From Ceratorhiza oryzae-sativae (Eukaryota > Basidiomycota > Agaricomycetes > Cantharellales > Ceratobasidiaceae), in contig JARWMV010000247.1 in the NCBI GenBank assembly GCA_030998015.1, positions 1 to 64,000 on the forward strand: a DNA stretch of 64,000 nt. Direction: 5' to 3'. Below are positions 54,614-64,000 of the stretch, piece after piece. How positions within the stretch are numbered: position 1 is the stretch's first letter; every line of letters starts with the position of its first letter. The notes under the pieces were generated by a model. That model was given only the letters and a program-made list of their open reading frames with translations. It did no database searches and was not told the origin of the DNA. Made by a program: the position numbers and the translations under genes.

Positions 54614-54991
54614 GATAAAAGGAAAAATAGACCCTTTCCCAAGTCTATTGGAATAGGAAGGTGACCTCTGTTGCTCAACTACTTAAGGGCAATGAGCAAC
54701 CCCACCTCTTGTCGATGAAAGAGATTAGAGAACCAAAGCTTGTTACAACTTGTGAGGGACCCAACCCTTGGTCAGTGAGCAGCCATGTCTGTGAAGACTG
54801 ATAGCACTTCAACTGATATAGGTATGCAAGGTTTCACAGCAGCACGTATAGGGCAACAATGTCTTGTGGCTGTGGATAGGTGGAGTGGGATTGGGGAAGG
54901 CAACAGGGAGTTATCTCGAGACAACGCCAATGGTGTTCCAGACATATCCCAGATGACACTGAGGCTTACAATTGACAAGAACTTGACCTGA
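54614..54991. other. Spacer
   Basis: A plus-strand open frame (54785-54991) ends at the LTR edge but has no recognisable features. Nothing else seen. Confidence 0.3.
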
Positions 54992-55375
54992 TGTTGACGA
55001 CGACAAGTCAGGTGATGAGGAAAATAGTAAGAAAAGAAAAGAACTTGTATTCAACAAGAGGTCAAGTTCTTGAGGAGTCCTCTGCAAACTTGACCCAGTT
55101 TATATACATGATATGAGCCACATCATAACAAACAAGTCCATACAGTGAGTCACAACTGATAAGAGATAGCAGCAATAGAAGCTATAGAAGCAACTGCAGA
55201 ACTTCAGAATTTCACATCAGAGTTGAAATACATCTTGGTTATTGGTCTGGAACATCCCCTGAATCATGTGACACTGATATACCAAAAAAGGCAAGTATGT
55301 TTTGAAAGGATCTCATAAAATGTAATAAATCAAGAAAATATTATAGAGTGGATATATGCATGTCAGCTCATGACA
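54992..55375 (+). repeat. LTR family B (copy 3), no TSD
   Basis: 384 bp, TGTTGACGACG...TCATGACA. Flanks are CCTGA and GCCAT, which do not match, and gypsy E integrase coding is on only one side, so this copy probably formed by recombination between two insertions with loss of the DNA between. Confidence 0.85.
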
Positions 55376-55424
55376 GCCATGCAATTTCCATACATATGTT
55401 AGGAAAAGGTTTGCACAATCCATT

Positions 55425-55554
55425 AAGGATGTGATGCTGATATTCTGGCATTCTGGCATCAAGGGTAACTCAATTGCATCAGCTTATAAATCAGTGCTTC
55501 TGTAATTGAGTTGCCCTTGATGCCAGAATGCCAGAATATCAGCATCACATCCTT
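55425..55554. repeat. 130-bp palindromic MITE in gypsy E integrase
   Basis: Terminal inverted repeats of about 51 bp with one mismatch (AAGGATGTGATGCTGATATT start) cover most of the element. A 10-bp direct repeat ACAATCCATT flanks it at 55415-55424 and 55555-55564. A 9-10-bp duplication is typical of Mutator-like elements, so this is probably a non-autonomous MULE-type MITE. Confidence 0.9.
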
Positions 55555-56488
55555 ACAATCCATTGCAATAGCTTCTGATTGGCATGGTATGAAGTGGACC
55601 ATTTTTGTGAGTCAGTCAACTACTGTGAATATGGCATCAAAGCCCTCTGACAATGGCAGTCCTGTAATCAAGTCATAAGTGATTTCCTCCCAGGGTTTTT
55701 CTGGGGCTGGTATTGGGTTTAATAATCCTGGAGGGACTTGATTGCTGTGGTTGTTATGGATGCAGGATTCACAATGCATGACATATTCATTAACTGACTT
55801 CTTCTTAGATGACCACATGTATTTGCAATTTAGCAGCTTGTATGTCCTGAACTGCCCTGGGTGCCCTGCTGCTGGATTATCATGGCAGCTTTCAATTACT
55901 AGCTTGTGGAGTTCTTTGTTGTTTGGCACATCAATCTGACCTTTGTACTGCAGTAGTCCCTCATCCCATTCCCAGTCTTTGACCTTCTTGTTGTTGTCCA
56001 GGGCTTTCAAGACTTTTGCTAAGTGCTCATCCCCTGGGATGGTATCCTGTATTAGCTGTTTGAGGTTGTGGTCTGGTGTGATTGCTTGTACCCATAGTGA
56101 TTTTAATTCCAAAAACTGGTCTTGTACAAGAAGAGCTTGGCTCTCACCCCCCTCTTTAGGGATGTGCCTTGAGAGCCTTGAGAGTATATCTGCTCTGCTG
56201 TTTTTGGCTCCTTCAATGTACAGGATTTTGAATTCAAACCTGGACAGGAATTCATGCCATCTTGTGACATGGCCATTAAGTGGCCTGTTTTTTTTCCAGT
56301 ATTCCAGATTTTTGTGGACACAGACAATGTTCACTGGGTATTCAGCCCCCTCCAGCAGGTGTTGCCAGTGTTTCAGGGCTTTTATGATTGCCAACATTTC
56401 CTTGTTGTATATATCATAGTTCCTTTCTGCTGGGACCATGGCCTTGGAGTAATAACTGATTGGGTGAAGCATACTGTCTTCTCCATAC

Positions 56489-57015
56489 TGTCAGAGCTAC
56501 AACCTGGAAGATAACTCAAATGCCTAAGGGGCAATGAGAGTCCTATGGGCAATGATGCCAGAGGACTAAGTTGCAATGTCAAGGGGTAGATGTGCAACAA
56601 AGGAGGGGTATGCAATAAGACATGGGTAGGAGTGACTTAAAGTGAAGGCTTATGTCCTAAAGAGGACTGGGCAGCACTATATGACTTGCAGTCACACAGG
56701 TAGTAGAGGGAATACAACAGGAGGTCAAGTTCTGAGGCTTAAGGCTCTCAGACTCTCCCTTTATATATTCATACAAGTAGCTATATCAAATACAGATGGT
56801 GCAAGACAGCTATTGTACAATGTAAGAATGGTGCCATGTAACAGAATATTCCAGAAGGTACAAACAAGATGTAAACAACAACAAGGTCACATGATCATGT
56901 AAGTAATTCTATGCATATATCTGATTAAACAGGACTTGTCCAAAATACAAAAAAGAGAGAGATATAAAATATAGAAAAAGTATAATAAATCTGTGTCATG
57001 GTCTAGGCCATGACA
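56489..57015 (-). repeat. Solo LTR, family A, with TSD CATAC
   Basis: 527 bp, related to the LTR at 504-1013. Direct repeats CATAC are at 56484-56488 and 57016-57020. It interrupts RNase H of gypsy E; the reading frame resumes on the far side. Confidence 0.93.
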
Positions 57016-57992
57016 CATACTGCAAAAGTACAGCACCTGTCTCATAGCCAGAGGCATCTGTTTCCAGGATGAATGGTTTACTGGGATCAGGCTGAATTAA
57101 GAGGGGAGCCTCCTTCAATTTCTGCTTCAATAGGTTCCATGCCTTGTCTCTTTCTTTGGTCCATTCCCATTTGACATCCTTTTCACCAGTTCATACAGAC
57201 ATTTTGTGATTTTTGAAAAGTCTTTGATGAAGTGCCTTAACCAATTTGTGAAACCTAACCCTTCCAGGACTTTGGTTGGGTTTTTGGGTGTTGGCCAGTT
57301 GACAGCCTTTTCTACCTTGGCTGGGTCAACCTTTATTCCTTGGGGTGTGACAACTATTCCCAGGTAATCCACTTCCATTACATTGAATACACATTTTTCA
57401 AGGGCACAATATAATCCTGCTTTTTGCAATTGGCATAAGACTTCTCTGACATGTTCATTGTGTTCCTCCTGGTTCTTGGAAAAGACCAGTATGTCATCCA
57501 TGTAGATCACAACATATACACCCTTGATGTCCTGGAACTCCTCCCTGATTGTTGCCATGAAGGTACCTGGTGCATTTTTCTGGCCAAACTGCATAACCAG
57601 GGGCTTGTACAGCCCATATTTGGTCTTAAAGGCAGCCTTCCAATCATCCCCTTCACAAATCCATATAAGATTAAATCCCCACTTCAGATCAAATTTTGTA
57701 AATATTTTCACTCCTTGTACGGTTTCAACAATGTCATTTATGTGGGGAAGGGGATACATGTTGGATACTGTCATTTTGTTCAGCTGGTGGTAGTCAATGC
57801 ACATCTGTAGTTTACCATTTTTCTTTTTGACAAAGATTACAGGGGATGCCATGGGTGACCTCAAGGGCCTGATATGTCCAGCTTTCAGTTGCTGGTCCAA
57901 CATTTTACACAGCTCAGCATCTTCCTTAACCCCTACACTGTGTATGGGTCCATGCCTTGGCTTAGCATCAGGGTTTAAGTCTATTTCCATGT

Positions 57993-58233
57993 TATAGAAA
58001 TCAAATGTATATATTTATTATATAGAAACGGTTTACAAAAGAATGTGTGAGTGTAAGTGAAGAGATGGATTATGGGGGGCTCGTAGAGTCCTTATTTATA
58101 CCCAACGTATTCACATGAGTCATATGCTCTGCTGCTGCGCATATACTGCGCATACATGACGCATTCACACTTGACTCGATTACTGACTCATATGCATTCT
58201 AGATCATTCGAGTATGTACATGAATGTTCTACA
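57993..58233 (-). repeat. 3' LTR of copia element 2
   Basis: 241 bp, repeated from 63887 to the window end with few differences, including a CpG transition (gctcgtag/gcttgtag). Confidence 0.88.
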
Positions 58234-60638
58234 CTCCCCCTTAATCGAGTAAGTGTAAACTACAGGAATGATTAGAAATTTATTACATGAATATAACCGA
58301 TTCCAAAGACCGTATCAGACTTTCAAACATTCAGAACGATTCCATTATTTCAATTCAACTATTATATTGATTATACAAGTTGATTACTCGTCCTCTTTAA
58401 CTTCAGTAATCATCGCGTACAGCTCCCCCATAATTGGCTTAGTAAGATAACTAAATTGGGGAGCCGGCAATGCTTTAGTTAGTGCATCGGCAAGGTTCTC
58501 TTTGGACGGTACGTACAAAGTAGATACCTTGCGCTGCTTGATAACATCGCGCATGAAGTGATGGCGAATGTCAATGTGTTTCGAGCGTCCATGATATTGT
58601 GACTCAACTGAAAGCGTAAGCGCAGCGAGATTATCTGAAAGTATTAGGGTTGGTGCGTCAGCTTCATAGTATAACTCTTCGAGAAACTGTCGCAGCCATA
58701 GCGCCTGAGTACATGCGTGTGAAAGTGCCATATACTCGGCTTCCATCGTCGATAAAGCGATGGTGGCTTGCTTCTTAGCAGACCAAGAAATAGCCGCACC
58801 TCCGAGTAAAAATATATTACCAGAGATGGACTTACAGTCAAGTAAGTTACTCCCCCAGTCAGCGTCTGAATATCCTAACTCTCCAAATCCTTCGTTGGAT
58901 CGACAGTATGTTATCCCACGCGAAGCAGTGCCCTTTAGGTAACGGATCACGTGCTTCACAGCTGTCACGTGTGCCAATCCAAAGCATGTCGTGAATTGGG
59001 CTAGGAATGTAACGACATAAGCTATGTCGGGCCTTGTGCAGAGGGCCACATATAGTAGCTTACCAATGTACATTCCATAATTAAAATTGGGTTTCGTACC
59101 TTCAAATCGAGTGAGTTGAATATTCGGTGTCATGGGCGTGTGAGTGGCGTAGGTATTCTGCAAACCTGCAGATTCAACTATAGAGTCAATATATGCTTTT
59201 TGACTCAAAGTTAAAGTGCCTTGCTCACAATCTCAAGTAAAGCTTATACCTAAGAAGTGTCGGATGGAACCTAGGTCGCGCATTTCGAAGGCTTCCATTA
59301 GTTCTTCGATAACAAAGTCGGTATAGTTGCGTGAGCTTGCAACCATAACGTCGTCAACGTGAATCACAAGTATTGCAACGAAGAGTTCATCTTCAATGTT
59401 GATTATACGTCGATAAACACACGCGTCGGTTTTGCAAGGTACATATCCGAGTCGCTTGAGTTTATTATCGAATAACTGATTCCACATTTGACCTGCTTGT
59501 TTTAGTCCATAAATTGAACGTTTAAGACGAAGTACCTTATTTGTTTCATCCTTGAAGTACGGTATCTGACGCATATAAAGTTCTTCATTTACGTTCGCAT
59601 GTAGGTAAGCGGAACTTACATCAAGCTGCCTCAAGTCCCAATCGAATTGATTCGCCAAGGATGCGATGATACGAATAGAATCAAGTCGTACAACCAGTGC
59701 GTAAGTATGTCCAAAGTCGATTCCTGGTTGCTGACTAAATCCCTGCGCAACTAATCAAGCCTTATAACGAACGGGCTTACCATTTTCGTCGCGTTTAATG
59801 GTTAGTACCCATTTGTTTCCAATGACTTTTTGATCGGCTGGGAGGTCGATGAGTTCGTAACTTCCCATTTTCTCAAGGGTGGCCACTTCCGCTTCCATGG
59901 CTGACTTCCATTCGGTTGCATTCGGTCCGGATAATGCTTGCTCAACGGTCGGGTTGTCTTCAGACAGTATTTGTTGAGTGGGGAAGGACCAATGCATTTC
60001 GGGGATGTCGGGAGTTGCCATGGACGGTTCTGCTTTGGGTGGAACGGGATCGTCAAGGGTGAGCTTGAAGAATGCTTCCTCCAATCCATTGAGCTCATTG
60101 TATGCGGGTAGTTCAATGGCTTTGGAGGTTGGGCTCTTGCTGGTCGAGGATATGGTGGGAGCGTCAGTAAGGGACGGTACTTCGGAAGTAATGCTGTATG
60201 CGTTGTCAGCGTCAAACTTGCTGCCTGAGCTATCACCTGTGGTATTGGTGAGTCCTAATACGAGGTTAGATACCTCATTTTTATCCTCATACATGAGCTT
60301 ACCTGTTGTGGTGGAGTCGTTGATCTTGATTTTGACTCCTCCACGCTCTTGTTCCAAAGTGATAGCTGGAGCGTTGGGGTTGTTGTGACAGGTTCGCACG
60401 CCAGTGTGTTGGTCGACAGCATTAATTCGATTAAGCGATATAGAAGTATCAGGGCGAGGGGTGTTAAGCATAATAGAGCGGTTGGGTGGTTTAGTGGCGA
60501 CAGAGTGAATAAGAGTAGATGAAAGTTGTGAGTTGGATGCTTTCTTCGCGCTCTTAGTCTCCTCTTTTATACCTTTCTGCTCTCCTGCATTTACCGAGTC
60601 ATTCTTTCGCTCGCTGCTCAGCTTGGTATCTCCCCCTG

Positions 60639-61315
60639 TGTTATGACCCGCCTAGCAGACATAACCTAACAACCAAATATTGTACAGATTTATGGCATTT
60701 TTCCGAAGTGGAACAAACCATAAACAGGATCACGTGACCTCGGCGCTTATTCAGCGATTAAGCGCCGGTGGTTACCCTGAACTCGCTCCAGCGTTTCTCT
60801 CCCATGTTACCTGGAGCGAGGAGCGAGTTGTCACGTGATCTCGGCGCTTACCTAACCATTAAGCGCCGGTGGTTACCCTGAACTCGCTCCAGCGTTTCTC
60901 TCCCATGTTACCTGGAGCGAGGAGCGAGTTGTCACGTGACCTCGGCGCTTATTCAGCGATTAAGCGCCGAATGCTTAAGTCCAAAAGGTCACATGACCCT
61001 CGGACCTTGCGCAGCTCTATAAGATTTGGAGCCGCACAAACTTAAGACAAACAATTACCTAACCCATAGTACTGTACATAACCTACACCTACTGCGGAGT
61101 GTGCTTAGATAATACGTCCGCAGCCACCGCAGCCACAGGTATATATAAGGAGGATAAAGCAAGACTGGATGCCTCAGCTTGCTTTATCTCGTCAACCACC
61201 ATAGACCATAGCAAACACTGTAACTAGAACACTCAATACATACCGCATAGCACCAAACCGTCAACGCAGCCACTACTTAAGTGCTCCACAAGGGAGCCTC
61301 CAGAGGGTCACGACA
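60639..61315 (+). repeat. Solo LTR, family D, with TSD CCCTG
   Basis: 677 bp, TGTTATGACCC...GGGTCACGACA, flanked by CCCTG at 60634-60638 and 61316-61320. A TATA box (tatatataa, about 61140) puts its orientation as plus. It contains a 101-bp tandem repeat described separately. Confidence 0.92.
60730..60975 (+). repeat. 101-bp tandem repeat with E-boxes in LTR D
   Basis: About 2.4 units; CACGTG E-box cores recur at 60731, 60832 and 60933. Each unit has two inverted-repeat stems (GGCGCTTA with TAAGCGCC, and AACTCGCTCCAG with CTGGAGCGAG-GAGCGAGTT). It lies upstream of the TATA box, in the position of an enhancer. Confidence 0.8.
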
Positions 61316-63870
61316 CCCTGTTCCAGTAAGTTCTACAGTTTGTTCTGCAGCGCTGCTATTCTGACTCGACTCCCCCTCAGCAGGTGGAACGACTGTTTCT
61401 ACCCATTCTGGATCATCTTGCGCACCTGTGGGCTGCGCATATACTCGTGTAAACAAGATGTTCCGCGAGTGCATTATGCAATTAGCTCCAGGCTTGTAAT
61501 ATCTCCAACTTTTACCTTGTACATCCGATATTCCCGTAAATATACCTGTAAAAGTTTTAGGGTCTAATTTTGATATGTTCTCTCCTTGATTAAGTATGCA
61601 ACATTTTGTTCCCCACAGCCTTAATTGGCTAAAGTTTGGTTTCTTACCCCAAAAGAGCTTGTATGGTGTTTTCCAGAATGCTCCATGTACTTGTGTGGGC
61701 ACCCGGTTCTTTAGATAGCATGCATATGCTATCGCTTCGTTCCATAAGAACTTCGGTGCTCCTGACTCGAGCATCATCGCTTGCGCTTTTTCGGTAAGTG
61801 TCCTGTTTAGCCGTTCAGCGATTCCGTTTTGCTGAGCTGAATATGGGGCCATAGTTTCCAAAATAGTTCCTTTCAGAGCGGCATGCTCGAACCATTCTTT
61901 ATTTACAAACTCACCTCCATTATCAAATTGTACGTGTTTTATTTTCTTAGATTTCTGTGTTTCTAACATTGCTTCGAACGCCTTGTATTCTCTCAAAGTC
62001 TTGTCTTTGTGTCTCAGAAAACTTAGTTTTGTAAAACGTGTAGCTACATCCGTGAATGATACATAATATTTATATTTACCAATGGATGTGATGCGAGCCG
62101 GTCCCCACACATCGGTAACTATGAGTTCGCCTATCTCATTCATGATTGTTTGCGACTGTTTCGGAAAGGGCTTTATATGCGCTTTTGATTGCATACATGC
62201 TTCACATTCGAAGTTCAAGCCTATTTTATCATTGGCAACTTCCATTCCCTCGACAGCGTTAGTACTTTTCAATCGCTTGAGTGTCTGCGCATTTAGGTGA
62301 CCCAGAATCCTATGCCAATCATACCAGGTTTGGCCAGTTTGTTTCATGAGTGCAACCTCGTTTATTGTTCAACTGTCTACAGGATTGCTTATTGTTTGAG
62401 CGTCGATCTTCCACAAACTGCCCTGTATGCAATCATTAAGTTTTGACCCAATTGCTACTTTATGATTATTTGTGTCTGTTATGATTAGCTTGTTGTGGTC
62501 CAATGAGACACGCATGCCCTTATCAGTGATCAGCGATAAGCTGATTAGATTAGCGGGTGATCCAGGTACATGTGCTACATTCGTCAGGACAATAGTCTTG
62601 TATTGATCTTTGTTTGGTTCTATTTTACATCTGAGTCTAACCGAGCCTCGGCCTAGGATTGGCTCTTTACCGGTGACTCCAGTGATGTAACCAGACGATT
62701 TACTATACGTAGTAAATGCCTCTAGGTCCCTAGCGATGTGAGTCGTAGTTCCGCTATCAGCTAGCCACGTATTACGGTCAATACTTACTAATGTCAGTTG
62801 ATCTTCATAGGTTGAAAAGGCGTACTCGGGGGTTTCACTGTCGTTTGACATGGCTATATGCGTACGTGCATTGCCAGTTTGACTCTTATTGGGTGAGTCA
62901 AATCTTCGGTTATGGAAATTTCCTTTGTTTGCTTTGTTGAGCTGACTTCGCTTGTATGCGCCTCCTCCCAGGCTTCGGCACTTGTTTGCCCAGTGCCTGA
63001 TCTTTCCGCAATTCTTGCACTTTGACTTCGACTTGTCTGGAGGTTTTGTATTGGTACGTGTAGGCCTATTCTGTTGGAACTTATTTGTACTGAAGAACGC
63101 TTTTGGTTTGTTGTTACGATTACTTCTTCGGTGTGCCTCAGCTAATATCCTTGAGTGTAGATCACTTATTTGATCCGCTAGCTCGTTCGCGTCGTCCGTT
63201 TTGAATCGGAAGCTTATGGATTGAGTGAACGTATCCCACGAATCCGGTAAGCTGGCTACTAAAGTCGTTATCCAATCCACTTCAGTTATTGACCTTGGTG
63301 CGATTAGATTTATTTGTTGGAACCAGCCACGCATGTGCTGTATGTGTTCCTCAATATCGTCGGTTTCGGCCATGCAATGACTAAAGAATTTTCTTCGCAG
63401 ATCAATTAGTCTGACTGTGCCTTTGACTTGGAAGGTGGACGCCAAGAGATCCCACGCGTCGGCGGAATACTCACATGCCTGTATGTGTGTGAGTACGTTT
63501 CTGTCTACTCATAGTCTTATATTTGATAAGGCTTTCCGGTCTGACTTTAACCATTTATTATATTCTTCATTATCCATGGTTTTCGTCTTGTCCAGTAAGC
63601 TTTCCCTGCAGTGTCTTTCCTGTCCGAAAGGGTAACTTCAAGTGTTTTGGGCGGTAGTGACTTAGATCGGTCGACATATCCATACAAATTGAGGTCAGTG
63701 AGTATGTCCTCCATTTGCACACGCCAAACGTTATAGTTCTCCGTCCCCCACAATGGCTCAATGCAGTGTAGACTGCTAGCTACGGTTGTTTGCGTGCTAT
63801 CAGTCATGGTATGCTAATTTGTTTTGAGTACTCAGGTATATATATTTGTCTTCTTCTGGTTTAAAGCATA

Positions 63871-63886
63871 TGGGCGGGGCTCATAA
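63871..63886 (-). other. Primer-binding site, copia element 2
   Basis: Minus-strand GGTTATGAGCCCCGCC immediately after the 5' LTR, the same initiator-tRNA anticodon-loop complement as in copia element 1. Confidence 0.75.
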
Positions 63887-64000
63887 CCTATAAAAATCAA
63901 ATGTATATATTTATTATATAGAAACGGTTTACAAAAGAATGTGTGAGTGTAAGTGAAGAGATGGATTATGGGGGGCTTGTAGAGTCCTTATTTATACCCA

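Larger units (their letters stand above)
55376..57992 (-). pseudogene. Gypsy element E pol: reverse transcriptase, RNase H, integrase
   Basis: Reverse transcriptase (57990-57127): MASPVIFVKKKNGKLQMCID, YPLPHINDIVETVQG and VYMDDILVFSKN. RNase H begins FILETDASGYETGAVLLQ, is cut by a solo LTR, and resumes HPISYYSKAM and EMLAIIKALKHW. The integrase HHCC finger (SCHDNPAAGHPG ... HCESC) and the first catalytic Asp (ITYDLITGLP) are seen; then FTVVD-TGA at 55612 where an Arg codon is expected, and the frame resumes LTKMVHFIPC up to the LTR at 55375. Both ends are missing: copia 2 truncates the 5' side and LTR B the 3' side. Confidence 0.9.
58384..63807 (-). pseudogene. Copia element 2 Gag-Pol, interrupted by TGA stops and a solo LTR
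   Basis: Gag opens at 63807 (MTDSTQTTVASSL) with one frame shift near 63598. It continues with knuckle CKNCGKIRHWANKC, protease TWLADSGTTTHIA and GAG-pre-integrase HRILGHLNAQTL. Integrase has an intact triad context (SFTDVATRF, QFDNGGEF, NGIAERLNRT). Reverse transcriptase has LDVSSAYLHANVNEELYM and LVIHVDDVMVAS. RNase H has STMEAEYMAL and GRSKHIDIRHHFM. In-frame stops at 63509, 62369, 59755 and 59233 are all TGA; the one at 59755 sits in KA-stop-LVAQG where Arg is conserved. The 682-bp LTR insertion plus duplication accounts for the frame change near 61 kb. Confidence 0.92.
57993..64000 (-). mobile_element. Ty1/copia element 2 (runs off the window)
   Basis: Left LTR (3' LTR) 57993-58233, polypurine tract 58234-58245, Gag-Pol 58384-63807, primer-binding site 63871-63886, and the first 114 bp of the 5' LTR from 63887. 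LTR ends read TATAG/TATAA where TGTAG is expected from the other end (TTCTACA), again G-to-A change. It is inserted in gypsy E pol; the left duplication would be CATGT (57988-57992), the right one is off-window. Confidence 0.92.

Noticed and set aside
54785..54991. 68-codon plus-strand open frame ending at LTR B
   Set aside because: No motif, promoter or splice signal, and the end coincides with a recombination junction.
60730..60975. CRISPR-like or satellite array
   Set aside because: Only 2.4 head-to-tail units without spacers, wholly inside one LTR of a eukaryotic genome.

Overview
The window is nuclear DNA of a filamentous basidiomycete, most likely an Agaricomycete; a Rhizoctonia/Ceratobasidiaceae-type host is my guess and is not proven. 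The reasons are genes with many 50-65 bp GT-AG introns, tiny farnesylation-type pheromone precursor genes ending in CVIA, an eEF3 fragment (a fungal elongation factor), Plavaka/KDZ-type transposases, a TET/JBP-like dioxygenase, and a DUF2235 hydrolase. No rRNA, tRNA, CRISPR array or prokaryotic operon was seen.

Layout. 1-1.0 kb: the 3' end of a chromodomain Ty3/gypsy element (chromodomain, polypurine tract, LTR), itself interrupted by a solo LTR. 1.0-2.1 kb: C-terminal remnant of a Plavaka-type transposase. 2.1-3.6 kb: eEF3 pseudogene fragment. 6.2-7.6 kb: TET/JBP-like gene broken at its iron-binding motif. 8.6-9.3 kb: 5'-truncated LINE. 9.3-11.2 kb: intact five-exon coilin-like gene. 12.7-23.7 kb: full-length LINE with target-site duplications (TSDs), into which a young Ty1/copia element (13.0-17.6 kb) has jumped. 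24.7-35.8 kb: three related mating-pheromone precursor genes, two apparently intact and one dead, interleaved with a large DDE transposase gene, a DUF6698-like gene and a LINE fragment. 38.4-41.0 kb: DUF2235 hydrolase with an N-terminal cyanovirin-like segment. 42.7-53.6 kb: Ty3/gypsy element 'F' with 1.3 kb LTRs, a collagen-like Gag and rearranged ends, sitting in small unidentified genes. 55-64 kb: older gypsy 'E' pol carrying a MITE, a solo LTR and a second copia element, which in turn carries another solo LTR.

How it fits together. Only the coilin-like gene, pheromone genes 1 and 3 and the DUF2235 gene look like intact host genes. Nearly everything else is transposon, and TSDs found by reading flanks fix the order of nesting. 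Decay is strikingly uniform: most stop codons in the transposon frames are TGA where CGA (Arg) is expected, and several lost catalytic Asp/Glu codons are CpG to CpA changes. This is the signature expected of cytosine methylation followed by deamination, or a RIP-like process, acting on repeats. The TE-packed pheromone cluster resembles a B-type (pheromone/receptor) mating locus, but no receptor gene was found in the window.
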